Shown: positions 51,482 to 60,137, numbered from the stretch's first letter. The stretch is DNA of 64,000 nt from an uncultured Treponema sp. (GCA_947177175.1 CAMWTK010000002.1:34292-98291); one strand, 5' to 3'. Notes: generated from the letters alone by a model not told the origin. Numbers and translations: made by a program.

Positions 51482-53182
51482 ATGCAGTTTGACACCCCGT
51501 ATCTGACAAAGCAAATTATCGCATACATCGGCAACAAGCGTCGGCTGCTTTCGCTTATTTATGCCGCGCTTGAGCAGTCCGGCATTACGATTGACGCGGG
51601 CGCGACGTTTGCCGATTTGTTCAGCGGCAGCGGCGTGGTCTCGCGGTTCGCAAAGTCGCTCGGGTTTGCCGTGTACGCCAACGACTGGGAGCCGTATGCC
51701 GAAACGCTTTCCCGAGGGTTCGTCGCGCTGGACAAAAGCGAATGGCAGACGCTGTTCAATGGCGCGGAGCATTTTCAGGCACTCATCGACCATATCAACG
51801 CGCTGCCCGACCCGCCCGACGACGACCAATATATCGCGCGGTATTTTGCGCCCAAAAACGATGATATTTCCCAGGTCGATTTTCGGACGGAACGACTTTT
51901 TTACACACGCCGGAACGCGCTCGCGCTCGACAAAATCCGCAATTATATCGAACAGCATTTTCCCGACAAGGACGATCCGCGCCGCCACTGCCTGATTGCG
52001 CTGTTGCTGTACGAGGCGGCGACGCATACCAACACGTCGGGCGTGTTCAAGGCGTTTCACAAGGGATTCGGCGGGCACGGAAAAGACGCGCTTTCGCGCA
52101 TTCTCGCGCCGATTGCCCTGCATCCGCCCGTGCTGATTGATTCCGCCGCGCCCGTGCACGTATTCCGGCAGGACGCGAACGCGCTTGTCCGCACGCTTCC
52201 CGCGCTCGACGTTGCCTATCTCGATCCGCCGTATAATCAGCACCAGTACGGCAGCAATTATCATCTGCTCAATACGATTGCCGTCTGGGATAAAATTCCC
52301 GCGCCCGTACAATTGGACGAACACGGTGTGCTTGCGAACAAAGCCGCAATCCGCGCCGACTGGACGAACACGCGCTCGCCTTATTGCTCAAAAAAGACGG
52401 CGACCGAGGCGTTCCGCGATTTGGTGCGCCATATCCGCGCCAAGCGCATTTTGGTGAGCTACTCGAGCGACGGCATTATTCCGTTTGAGACGATGAAACA
52501 GATTTGCCTTGAAAAAGGCTTCGTTTCGATTGTGACGAGCGATTATACCGTCTACCGGGGCGGCAAGCAGAGCAATGCCCGGAAAAATACCGACATCGAA
52601 TTCATTTTGGTAATCGACACGACGCGCCCGGCGACTGCGGTATGCAGTGAGCGTATTGACAAAGTGATGTTGGAGCGGCAAATACGGTTGTTGCTTCGGC
52701 GGCGGTATAACCGGGAGCGGCTGGAAAAACAGACGATACTAACGAACGACCGTTTGACCATTGCCATTGACGGCAATTCCGCTGATTCGGTTGATAGCAA
52801 ACGAACGATAGTTTTTCATCATACCGACGCATTGACGCTTTCCCTGCCCGATGACATCGATTTGGCGGCATTTGATTTTCAGCAGCTGAAAAAAATTGCC
52901 GCCGTGCTGGAATGCTGCGCCTGCGCGACAAAAACAGAGGAATTGGCGGCGTTGTTGCATCTAACGAACGATAGTTCTATACCACTTGTGCGCGTGAAAA
53001 AATATATCCGGCTCATTCCTGCCACGCTCAAAAAACTTGCGCAGAAAAAATACCGGGCGGAGTTTTACGCGATGCTGGAAAAAGTGCGCGCGTTGGAAAC
53101 GTCCCGCGCGGACGTGTACCTGCTGATTGCAGAAAAAATCTCCGCCGTCGTGCGACAGGCGGAGATTCGTTTTGCGTCGTGA
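51482..53182 (+). CDS. D12-class adenine-specific DNA methyltransferase (orphan)
   Basis: 566 residues. N-terminal IAYIGNKRRLLSLIYAAL and motif I FADLFSGSGVVSRFAKSLG (AdoMet binding, ~45-63), YANDWEPYAETL, then motif IV DPPYNQHQYGSNYHLL (~247), giving the alpha-type N6-adenine methylase order. After ~400 there is a C-terminal extension with Arg-rich (LLLRRRYNRERLEK) and Leu/Lys-rich segments, possibly for target recognition. The frame stays open far upstream, but ATG 51482 fits the promoter. No restriction enzyme is adjacent, so it looks orphan. Three dispersed ACGAACG motifs lie in the extension. Confidence 0.88.
   Translation: MQFDTPYLTKQIIAYIGNKRRLLSLIYAALEQSGITIDAGATFADLFSGSGVVSRFAKSLGFAVYANDWEPYAETLSRGFVALDKSEWQTLFNGAEHFQALIDHINALPDPPDDDQYIARYFAPKNDDISQVDFRTERLFYTRRNALALDKIRNYIEQHFPDKDDPRRHCLIALLLYEAATHTNTSGVFKAFHKGFGGHGKDALSRILAPIALHPPVLIDSAAPVHVFRQDANALVRTLPALDVAYLDPPYNQHQYGSNYHLLNTIAVWDKIPAPVQLDEHGVLANKAAIRADWTNTRSPYCSKKTATEAFRDLVRHIRAKRILVSYSSDGIIPFETMKQICLEKGFVSIVTSDYTVYRGGKQSNARKNTDIEFILVIDTTRPATAVCSERIDKVMLERQIRLLLRRRYNRERLEKQTILTNDRLTIAIDGNSADSVDSKRTIVFHHTDALTLSLPDDIDLAAFDFQQLKKIAAVLECCACATKTEELAALLHLTNDSSIPLVRVKKYIRLIPATLKKLAQKKYRAEFYAMLEKVRALETSRADVYLLIAEKISAVVRQAEIRFAS
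52739..52979. repeat. Three copies of the dispersed motif in the methylase gene
   Basis: CTAACGAACGACCGTTTG (52739-52756), AAACGAACGATAGTTTTT (52799-52816) and CTAACGAACGATAGTTCTA (52961-52979). Codon phase differs: LTNDR and LTNDS in one frame, KRTIV in another. This shows conservation at the nucleotide level. Confidence 0.72.
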
Positions 53183-53185
53183 AAA

Positions 53186-54760
53186 TTATTTTTTCTTTGC
53201 CTTGGGCAAGTTTTTGACGTTATAACCCCGGTCGCGCGCAAGCTGGTTGATGTCCCACGGCGCGGCGGTGTCGGCTTCATACGCGCCCGTCTCAGTGTTG
53301 TAGACGCGGTTCATAATCAGGTCGCGGTTGGCGTATTCGGCTTTGTAGGTCTTTTTGTCCAAGTCACCGGCATCTTTGTAACGCTTGCTCGTATCGTTCG
53401 GTTTTGTGCCTTCGATTTTCTTGAACGAAACGTTGTATTCTTTCCAGCCGACATGTTTGCTGCCGTCAATGACGCGCGGCTCTTTTCCTACGTGCCACCG
53501 CTGTTCGCCGATATTTCCCTTTCCGTAGAATTCGACGTTGACAATGGCGCACTGATCATAGTACGGGATTTTTGCCGAGGTGGTCGCGGTGGCGCGTCGG
53601 CCATAATAGGCGTTCTGCCGTTGGTCAACTTCCACGCGGCTGTTGTACAGGACAAAGCCTTTGTTGATCAGCGGCTCGGCGGTCGTGCCGACGCGCGTCT
53701 CAAATATATAGGCGTGGTCTTTCCGGCTCAGCGGGCTGTAGACGCTGTGGAAATCGCATTCCTCAAACAGCGCGACTTCTGCCGTGCCCCACACGTAATC
53801 GACATCGCCTTCGATGTAGCAGTCGTAGAACCAGCATTTTCCGCTTACCTGCATGGTGTCCTGCAAGCTTTTGAACGAACAATTGTATGCGTTGAGCGTG
53901 TGTCCTTTTCCGTGGTAGAAGAACAGCGTCTCTGCCTGTGCATTTCCGCTCGCGTATTTTTGGCTCGAAAGATACACTTTGGTCGGGTCGGCCTGATTGA
54001 TAATCGTCAGGTTTTCCAGCGTCAGGTTTGCGCCCGTAAAGAGGAACACCACGCGCGTTGCCTGTCCGCCGTTCATGTCGTTGCAGTTGATATAGGTGAT
54101 AATCGTGTCGTCGCCGCGGTTGTTGCCTTTTTGCCCTTGCAGGATGATGTTTGCCGTGCCGTTGTAGTGCAGCAGCTCGTAGTAGGTCGCCGGGGCAAGG
54201 GAAATCGTGAACGTGCCTTCGCGGTCCTTTACAAAATCCAACGCCGCCTGAATCGAATGGAACTGCGCGTCGTTTGCGTCGTCCATGCTGTTGTTGACGG
54301 TAATCGTCGCGCTGTCTGCTGCCGGGGCGGGTGCGGCTTTTGTGCTGAACGACCAGCTGCCTTTTGCCACGCTGTCAAATCCTTCCGCCTTGATTGCGCC
54401 CGCCGGAACTTCCACGGAATAGGTCGCGCCCGGCGCAAGCTTGCCGTAATGCGGCTGAACATACACCGATTTTCCTACCTTGCGCACAAGCTGGCTTCCG
54501 ACGGCGACTTTTGTGCCGTCCGCGAAAACCTGTTCGTCGTCGGTAAAGGCAATCGTGTCTGCCGCCGCGCCGCTCGCGTCATAAATCGTGATGAACGACC
54601 CGGGGATTAATTCCGGCTCCGCGTCAAACGTCAGCACCAGCTGCGCGTCATACGCGGCTTCGGTCGCGCCGTTTGCCGGATAGAACGTCTGGGCACTGAC
54701 CGCGCCCGCCAGAAACACGCCGCACAAAACGGCGGTATGTTTTTTCGTCAAATATCGCAT
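53186..54760 (-). CDS. Secreted pectinesterase (CE8) with N-terminal Ig-like domain
   Basis: Removes methyl esters from pectin. 524 residues: signal peptide (HTAVLCGVFLAGAVSAQ), a Big/Ig-like domain at ~25-125 (YDAQLVLTFDAEPELIPGSF), then the pectin methylesterase beta-helix at ~140-500. Catalytic region: SLQDTMQVSGKCWFYDCYIE and GDVDYVWGTAEVALFEECDF, matching the conserved QDT...C.I.G.VD.I.G.A and both Asp residues. ATG 54760 has AAGGAGG about 12 bases upstream, slightly long. No lipobox, so probably periplasmic or released. With uxaC it implies pectin/galacturonate use. No pectate lyase is in the window. Confidence 0.9.
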   Translation of the reverse strand: MRYLTKKHTAVLCGVFLAGAVSAQTFYPANGATEAAYDAQLVLTFDAEPELIPGSFITIYDASGAAADTIAFTDDEQVFADGTKVAVGSQLVRKVGKSVYVQPHYGKLAPGATYSVEVPAGAIKAEGFDSVAKGSWSFSTKAAPAPAADSATITVNNSMDDANDAQFHSIQAALDFVKDREGTFTISLAPATYYELLHYNGTANIILQGQKGNNRGDDTIITYINCNDMNGGQATRVVFLFTGANLTLENLTIINQADPTKVYLSSQKYASGNAQAETLFFYHGKGHTLNAYNCSFKSLQDTMQVSGKCWFYDCYIEGDVDYVWGTAEVALFEECDFHSVYSPLSRKDHAYIFETRVGTTAEPLINKGFVLYNSRVEVDQRQNAYYGRRATATTSAKIPYYDQCAIVNVEFYGKGNIGEQRWHVGKEPRVIDGSKHVGWKEYNVSFKKIEGTKPNDTSKRYKDAGDLDKKTYKAEYANRDLIMNRVYNTETGAYEADTAAPWDINQLARDRGYNVKNLPKAKKK

Positions 54761-54882
54761 ACTTTTTGGAAACCTCCTTATAAAAAGCATCGCTTCTATT
54801 ATACAGGCGGTCGCGGAAATTTGCAAATCGTTCCAAAATTACAAAAAAATAATAAAAAAATGCAAAAAAAGCGAATTTTCTC

Positions 54883-54912
54883 TTGACAGGGGGGGGTGAT
54901 TGGTGGTATACT
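54883..54912 (+). promoter_or_regulatory. Poly-G promoter of the OmpW-like gene (putative phase-variable)
   Basis: TTGACA (54883-54888), then eight G (54889-54896), then TGATTGGTGG and TATACT (54907-54912). Spacer is 18 bases; loss of one G gives the optimal 17, and each further slip should weaken the promoter. The layout matches poly-G promoter tracts described in T. pallidum. Confidence 0.8.
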
Positions 54913-54943
54913 TTTGCCAATGTTTTTTGTTCAGGAGGATAAA

Positions 54944-55582
54944 ATGAAGAAAACATTTAAGGCTGCGGTTGCGGCAGTTGCAGTGATGCTGTGCGCGTCA
55001 TTTGCCACCGCAGAAATGGGGATGTATGCACGGCTTGACTTGGGCTATGCCGGTCGGGATGTGCCTATATACGAGGGAGAGACGGCAATCAGTGCTTTCA
55101 ATTTGATGCCGGCGTTCGGGCTTATGTTTGCCCCGGACAGCGACAACATGTTTTTGAAAGGCTTGGGTGCGGAAGCACAGCTCGACATGAATTTCGGTAG
55201 CAATAGTTGGGCGAGCGGCGCGGTTATCATTCCGGGAGTTATGGCGATGTGGCACTTCTACTTCCCGGAGACGTTCCCGACTGTCGTGCAGAAAATCGTT
55301 CCGTATACGGGACTCGGTTTTTCTATTCCGATTGCTGTTATGTCAGCAGAACATCCTGTGACACGTGTGACTAATACATATCCTTATTATCGTATTGATA
55401 CTGAAGAAGAGTCATCTACGGAAGCAGGCTTTGATATAAACTGGAAGCTTGGCTGTGGCTTTGAAGTGATTCCGCAGTTGATGCTTACGTTCGACTATAT
55501 GCTGAGTTTCGGCACGTCGTATGCAAGTACGGTTAACATCGGTGCGGTTTATAAATTCAAGGGTGCGCGCAACATTAAATAG
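54944..55582 (+). CDS. Outer membrane beta-barrel protein (OmpW-like)
   Basis: 212 residues with signal peptide MKKTFKAAVAAVAVMLCASF ending ATA-E. The mature part alternates short amphipathic strands (GMYARLDLGYAGRDV, NLMPAFGLMFAPDS, LGAEAQLDMNFGS, VPYTGLGFSIPIAVM, WKLGCGFEVIPQLMLTFDYM, TVNIGAVYKFK) ending near an aromatic residue, as in 8-stranded OmpW/OprG-like barrels. AGGAGG lies five bases before ATG 54944; a slightly longer frame upstream runs into the promoter. Surface exposure is inferred. The poly-G promoter suggests on/off or graded expression. Confidence 0.85.
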   Translation: MKKTFKAAVAAVAVMLCASFATAEMGMYARLDLGYAGRDVPIYEGETAISAFNLMPAFGLMFAPDSDNMFLKGLGAEAQLDMNFGSNSWASGAVIIPGVMAMWHFYFPETFPTVVQKIVPYTGLGFSIPIAVMSAEHPVTRVTNTYPYYRIDTEEESSTEAGFDINWKLGCGFEVIPQLMLTFDYMLSFGTSYASTVNIGAVYKFKGARNIK

Positions 55583-55602
55583 GTCAAATAGCATTCTTTG
55601 AT

Positions 55603-55634
55603 AAAAAGCGCGGGCAATTCGTCCGCGCTTTTTT
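55603..55634 (+). terminator. Terminator of the OmpW-like gene
   Basis: AAAAAGCGCGG (55603-55613) pairs with CCGCGCTTTTT (55623-55633) around a 9-base loop, with T-run. It starts 20 bases after the stop codon. Confidence 0.87.
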
Positions 55635-55648
55635 GTGCCTGTGGCGGG

Positions 55649-56065
55649 TTACGTCGTCTGCTCCCACAGGGCGCACAGCGTTTCGTCGATTTGCGCGATA
55701 ATATGTCCTTTTTTGAATGAAATGCGCTGCGCGGTCAGCTGATTGAACCAAAACAGCACGTCGGCAATAAGTCGTCCTGCCTTGCCGGGAAGCGTGATAT
55801 TATAACTAACGATAGTTTGACTGAAAAACACCATGCCGACAAGCACGGCACTTTTTTGCAGGCCGATGAACAGCGCGTCTTGCGTAATCCTAAACGAACG
55901 AATGATAGTAAGCGTTTTTCCCAGCGGAGACAGCAGCGCAAAAAAAGTGACGCACACCGTCAGCAGCAGGGACGGCAAAATGCGGATTTTTTTCCGGCGG
56001 ACAAACGAAGCCAGCATCAGCAGAAAAACGATTGCCCACGTTATGCACAGTTTTTTTGCGCTCAT
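55649..56065 (-). CDS. Small integral membrane protein, partner of the Gx transporter
   Basis: 138 residues with about three hydrophobic segments (LCITWAIVFLLMLASFV, ILPSLLLTVCVTFFALL, ALFIGLQKSAVLVGMVFFSQ) and a hydrophilic C-terminus. It resembles a shortened CbiQ/EcfT-type transmembrane component, but that is a weak similarity. Its ATG overlaps the stop of the upstream gene (ATGA), so the pair is coupled and probably forms one complex. Two dispersed motifs lie in it (55804-55819 and 55892-55908). Confidence 0.72.
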   Translation of the reverse strand: MSAKKLCITWAIVFLLMLASFVRRKKIRILPSLLLTVCVTFFALLSPLGKTLTIIRSFRITQDALFIGLQKSAVLVGMVFFSQTIVSYNITLPGKAGRLIADVLFWFNQLTAQRISFKKGHIIAQIDETLCALWEQTT

Positions 56066-56586
56066 GCGTCCGCTCCGTTTGCCGCCGCTTGCGGTAATGA
56101 CGCGAACCAACGGCTTTTGCGCATAAATCGTTCGGTCACGATGCCGAGCAATACGGCGGAAATGAATCCCGTTGTCAGCAGGACGGGCGCAATATAACGC
56201 GCGCTCGTGCCGAACAGCAGCCACCGCGCCAAAGTCAGCTGCGCAAGGTTGTTTGCCAGCGCGCCCGCCAAACTCAATCCCACGGCAGAAACGGCACGTT
56301 TTCCGGCGGCGTACAAGGTCAGCATTGCCAGTGCGCTCGCAAGCGATCCGGCGGCAGAAAACACGGAGATGTAAGAAAAAATCGTCCCGGTCAAAATGCC
56401 CTGCCCAACGATTTTGAGCAGCACGAGCAACAATGTTTCGCGGCGGCGCATTTTTTGCAGCGAAAGGATAACCGGCAGATTGGTCAGCCCCAGGCGCAAA
56501 AACGGCAGCGGCTTGGGAACGGCATATTCCACGGCGGCAAGGAACAGGCAGAGCGCGGCAAAAAACGTGACGAGTCGGGAGCGCAT
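56062..56586 (-). CDS. Gx transporter family protein (Hpre_diP_synt_I domain)
   Basis: 174 residues, about five hydrophobic segments. LPFLRLGLTNLPVILSLQKM and LLLVLLKIVGQGILTGTIFS, followed by LALMLTL-like repeats and VGLSLAGALANNLAQLTLA, match the family once called heptaprenyl diphosphate synthase component I and now regarded as an ECF-type S-component-like membrane protein. Substrate unknown. It is divergent from pepF with only 45 bases between start codons. Confidence 0.82.
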   Translation of the reverse strand: MRSRLVTFFAALCLFLAAVEYAVPKPLPFLRLGLTNLPVILSLQKMRRRETLLLVLLKIVGQGILTGTIFSYISVFSAAGSLASALAMLTLYAAGKRAVSAVGLSLAGALANNLAQLTLARWLLFGTSARYIAPVLLTTGFISAVLLGIVTERFMRKSRWFASLPQAAANGADA

Positions 56587-56619
56587 ACGATGACTGTATC
56601 ATATTTTTCCGCTTTGCGG

Positions 56620-56625
56620 TATACT
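56620..56625 (+). promoter_or_regulatory. Leaderless -10 element of pepF
   Basis: TATACT six bases before ATG 56632, with no ribosome-binding site. No convincing -35 at 17 bases. Confidence 0.5.
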
Positions 56626-56631
56626 GGACGC

Positions 56632-58479
56632 ATGAGCAACACAACCGTTCCCCGCTGGAATTTGGACAGCATTTTTCCCTCGATTTTTAGCGACGAATAC
56701 AAACAGGCGGTCGCCGATTACGCGGCCGGTATGGACACGCTGGAAAGCCTCCTTGACACGGCAAAGGATTTTGTCCGACGGCACAACGATAATTTCGATT
56801 TTTCCGCGTGGCTCGCGACGTTTTTGGAGGCAGACGACAAGGTTTCCGCGCTTTCGCAGACGCTCAGCGCATACGCCTATGCCGTTTACTCGGTCGATAC
56901 GACGAACACGGCGAGCCTGAACAACATCGCCAAAATCGAAGAAATGGGATTGCGCGCGCGGCAGCAGGATTTGGCGTTCAAGTCGATTCTGCTTTCCCAC
57001 CAGAAATATCTTGACGAATTTTTTGCGCGCTTTCCGCAGTTTGCCGACCGGCGATTTTTGTTGCAGGAGGCGATTGCCGAAACGGCGCATCAGATGAGCA
57101 GTGCCGAAGAGCGGCTCGCGGGCGAGTTGCAGCGCACGGGCGGCGATGCCTGGGGGCGCCTGCACGAACAGATTATCAGCAATTTGCGCGACGGCGCGGA
57201 CGGAAAGACGTTCAACGAACTGCGCAATGATGCGTATTCGCCGGATGCCGAAACGCGCAAGGCGGCATATCAGAAAGAAATCGCCCTGCTGCGTCAGCAC
57301 GAAATCGCGCTTGCGGCGGCGTTGAACAACCTCAAAGGCGAAACGATTGCGCTCAACAAACGCCGCCATTGGGAAAACGCGCTCGACCGTTCGCTCGCTT
57401 CCTGCCGCATGAGCCGTCAGACGCTTGACGCGCTTGTCGGAGCGATAGAAGACAGCCTGCCGCTGTGGCGGAATTATTTTGCCGCAAAGGCGCAGTTTTT
57501 GCGGGCGCGCGGACAGACCGCAAGCAAAACGGCGGGCGCAGACGGCGAAGGCCTGGCGTTTTACGATTTGTTCGCCCCGATGACCGGCACCGCCGCGCCC
57601 GATTCTCCGCTCGGCAAAACATGGTCGTTTTCGGAAGCGCGGGATTACGTCATCGAACGCTACCGTTCGTTCAGCGCGGATATGGGCGATTTTGCCGCGC
57701 ATGCGTTTGAGGCAGGCTGGATTGACGCGGAAGTCCGCGCGGGCAAAGTGGGCGGCGCGTATGACGAGGATTTTCCGCGGGGACATCAGAGCCGCATTCT
57801 CTCCAATTTTACGGGCGCGTTCAGCGATGTCGTTACGTTGGCGCACGAACTGGGTCACGCCTATCATTTCAGCTGCCTCAAAGGAAAGCCGGCCGCGTTT
57901 TTCAGTTATCCCATGACGCTTGCCGAAACGGCTTCGACCTTTGCGGAAATGATCGTCAAGCAGGATATGCTCGCCAAATCGACGGAAGCGGATGCCTTGT
58001 CGTTGCTGGACGCGGATTTGCAGGACGCAAGCCAAGTGCTCGTGGATATTCTGTGCCGGTTTTATTTTGAGCGGAGCGTTTTTGCCGCGCGCGCTGAGGG
58101 CGAACTTTCTGCCGATGATTTTTGCCGCCTCATGCGCGCGGCGCAGGAACAGTCCTATGGCGCGGGCTTGGGCGCGGAACGCCACGAATATATGTGGGCG
58201 GTGAAGTCGCATTATTACAGCACGGGACTTGATTTCTACAATTTTCCCTATGCGTTCGGGCAGCTGTTTGCGGCGGGATTGTTCGCGCGGTATCAGGCCG
58301 AAGGCGCGTCGTTTGCCCGCACGTATGCCGCGCTCCTTGCCGACACGGGTAGCATGACTTGCGAAGATTTGTGCAAAAAAGCCGGATTTGACATCACCGA
58401 CAAAGCGTTCTGGCAAAGCGGCGTTGCGATGTACGCGCGCGAAGTGGAATCGTTCGTCAGGCTGGCAAAAAACGGATGA
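56632..58479 (+). CDS. pepF: Oligoendopeptidase F (M3 family)
   Basis: Zinc metallopeptidase that degrades short peptides in the cytoplasm. 615 residues. Zinc site TLAHELGHAYHFSCLKGKPA (HExxH) at ~403 with the downstream Glu in SYPMTLAETASTFAEMIV. N-terminal WNLDSIFPSIFSDEYKQAV and C-terminal HYYSTGLDFYNFPYAFGQLF are typical. ATG 56632 is chosen over a longer upstream frame because of the TATACT spacing and family N-terminus. Confidence 0.94.
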   Translation: MSNTTVPRWNLDSIFPSIFSDEYKQAVADYAAGMDTLESLLDTAKDFVRRHNDNFDFSAWLATFLEADDKVSALSQTLSAYAYAVYSVDTTNTASLNNIAKIEEMGLRARQQDLAFKSILLSHQKYLDEFFARFPQFADRRFLLQEAIAETAHQMSSAEERLAGELQRTGGDAWGRLHEQIISNLRDGADGKTFNELRNDAYSPDAETRKAAYQKEIALLRQHEIALAAALNNLKGETIALNKRRHWENALDRSLASCRMSRQTLDALVGAIEDSLPLWRNYFAAKAQFLRARGQTASKTAGADGEGLAFYDLFAPMTGTAAPDSPLGKTWSFSEARDYVIERYRSFSADMGDFAAHAFEAGWIDAEVRAGKVGGAYDEDFPRGHQSRILSNFTGAFSDVVTLAHELGHAYHFSCLKGKPAAFFSYPMTLAETASTFAEMIVKQDMLAKSTEADALSLLDADLQDASQVLVDILCRFYFERSVFAARAEGELSADDFCRLMRAAQEQSYGAGLGAERHEYMWAVKSHYYSTGLDFYNFPYAFGQLFAAGLFARYQAEGASFARTYAALLADTGSMTCEDLCKKAGFDITDKAFWQSGVAMYAREVESFVRLAKNG

Positions 58480-58495
58480 GACGGCGGAATCGTGC

Positions 58496-58523
58496 TATCG
58501 TGCCCGGTATGAAAACGCTATGA
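58496..58523 (+). promoter_or_regulatory. Possible leaderless four-codon leader (MKTL) overlapping the GNAT gene start
   Basis: TGC-TATCGT (58493-58501) is a weak extended -10. Seven bases later ATG AAA ACG CTA TGA (58509-58523) encodes MKTL. Its stop overlaps the GNAT start codon as ATGA (58520-58523). This could allow a leaderless start followed by termination-reinitiation, since the GNAT ATG has no ribosome-binding site of its own. Confidence 0.4.
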
Positions 58524-59350
58524 CAGTCGTGCCGTGCGCTCCCAAACAGACTGATTCGCTCCTTGCGTTCGTCCTGCCGCATGAAAAAACGGCGGTCGGA
58601 TTTGTCAGCCATATTATGCGCGGGAATGCCGATTGTTTTTTGGTCATGGACGGCAGCCGGACGTGCGGCGCGTTTTCGTTTTCTGCGGGCGGGCAGATTT
58701 TTCATTGTCTGCCGGACGCGCATTCCGCCGCGCGGGCGGAACTTTTGCGCGCGCTGACGGCATTTTTCCGTGGGCAGAAAAATCACGACTTGTTCAATAT
58801 TATAGGCGAGGAAAGCGGCACAGAACTGATTCGCCAGGCGATTGCGGCGGCGTGGGGAAAAACGACGCGACATGAGCAAACCTACGCGCTGTTGGAGAAA
58901 ACCGGCGCGGCAGAACAGGTCGATTCGTCCGATTGCGTCCGCTGTGTGCCGGAAATGATCGACGCATTGCTGCCGCTGCAAATCGCCTATGAGCGCGAAG
59001 AAATTTTTTGGGAGGGCGAACCGTGCAATCCGAACGTGACGCGGCTTGCGTTTCTGCGCGCGTTGCGCACTCAGCAGATTTTCGCGCTCGTTAAAAACGG
59101 TCGCTATGTCGCAAAGGGCGGCACGAACGCGCAGGGGAAGCGTTACGCGCAGCTCGGTGGCGTGTTCACGATTCCGTCGGAGCGAAAAAAAGGCTATGCC
59201 ACGGAACTGCTGCGCCATGTCGCGCAAGCATTGCACCGGCAGGGAAAAGACATCGTGCTGTTCGCCAAAAAAGACAACGTTGCCGCGCTCCGCCTATACG
59301 AAAAAATCGGCTGCAAGAACGTCGGGTCGTTTGAAATCGTGTATTATTGA
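58520..59350 (+). CDS. GNAT family N-acetyltransferase
   Basis: 276 residues. The C-terminal half is a GNAT domain: QLGGVFTIPSERKKGYATEL (acetyl-CoA pyrophosphate loop, R-K-K-G-Y-A) and LRHVAQALHRQGKDIVLFA, then DNVAALRLYEKIGCKNVGSF. The N-terminal ~130 residues form a poorly conserved domain resembling other two-domain acetyltransferases. Substrate unknown. It lies 40 bases after pepF, with a possible mini-leader ORF at its start. Confidence 0.88.
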   Translation: MTVVPCAPKQTDSLLAFVLPHEKTAVGFVSHIMRGNADCFLVMDGSRTCGAFSFSAGGQIFHCLPDAHSAARAELLRALTAFFRGQKNHDLFNIIGEESGTELIRQAIAAAWGKTTRHEQTYALLEKTGAAEQVDSSDCVRCVPEMIDALLPLQIAYEREEIFWEGEPCNPNVTRLAFLRALRTQQIFALVKNGRYVAKGGTNAQGKRYAQLGGVFTIPSERKKGYATELLRHVAQALHRQGKDIVLFAKKDNVAALRLYEKIGCKNVGSFEIVYY

Positions 59351-59357
59351 GGCAAAC

Positions 59358-60119
59358 ATGCAGAAATTGGACATTCTTTTTCAGGATGATTGGATTGTCG
59401 TGGTCAACAAGCCGAGCGGATTGCTGAGCGTCTCGTTTGAGGGAAACCGCTCGCGGACGGCGCAGCAAATGCTGGAGACGATTCTGCGCAAAAGAGGCGC
59501 GTACAGCGCAAAGCATCGTCCGCTTGCCGTGCATCGCCTTGACCGGGACACGAGCGGCGTTATGATGTTCGCGCTCGGCGAGCAGGCGCAGAAAAAACTG
59601 ATGGACGGCTGGCATTCCCTCGTGACGGAGCGATTGTACCGCGCGGTGGCAGAAAATCCCCGCGCACAGCACGATTTTTTGCCGCAACGCGGGCTGATTG
59701 ACGCGCCGCTTGCGTTCAATGCATATCATATCGGCTATGTTCCGCAGCGCGGCGAGCAGACGCGGACGGTTGCCGCACGAACGCACTACGTCGTCATCGC
59801 GCAGGGAAAAACGCACACGCTTTTTGAGCTTTCGCTCGACACGGGAAAGAAAAATCAGATTCGCGCGCATTTGGCGAGCAAAGGCTATCCGCTGGCGGGC
59901 GATGACCATTACCGGGCGCGGACAAATCCGTTCGGCAGGCTTGCGCTGCATGCCCGCACGTTGGCGTTCACGCACCCGTTCACCCGCGCCGCGCTGCATT
60001 TTGAGATTCCCGAACCGGCGGATTGGGAACGCTTTGTCGTGTCGTCGGAAAAAACCGGGACGAATCATTCCCGCTGCAACGACCGTTTGCGGACGAAAAC
60101 GCTACCGCACCGTCGCTGA
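59358..60119 (+). CDS. RluA-family pseudouridine synthase
   Basis: 253 residues. Catalytic motif HRLDRDTSGVMMFALGEQAQ at ~72 with the essential Asp. N-terminal ILFQDDWIVVVNKPSGLLSV and C-terminal KNQIRAHLASKGYPLAGDDH are standard for RluA/RluD. No S4 domain precedes it, so it resembles RluA/TruC-like enzymes. GAGG lies before ATG 59358, 7 bases after the GNAT stop. Target RNA position unknown. Confidence 0.9.
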   Translation: MQKLDILFQDDWIVVVNKPSGLLSVSFEGNRSRTAQQMLETILRKRGAYSAKHRPLAVHRLDRDTSGVMMFALGEQAQKKLMDGWHSLVTERLYRAVAENPRAQHDFLPQRGLIDAPLAFNAYHIGYVPQRGEQTRTVAARTHYVVIAQGKTHTLFELSLDTGKKNQIRAHLASKGYPLAGDDHYRARTNPFGRLALHARTLAFTHPFTRAALHFEIPEPADWERFVVSSEKTGTNHSRCNDRLRTKTLPHRR

Positions 60120-60122
60120 CCG

Positions 60123-60131
60123 TGCTATACT
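60123..60131 (+). promoter_or_regulatory. Leaderless extended -10 of nnr
   Basis: TGC-TATACT (60123-60131) followed by six bases and ATG 60138. Nearly identical to the fmt promoter through the first codons. Confidence 0.55.
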
Positions 60132-60137
60132 GATAGT

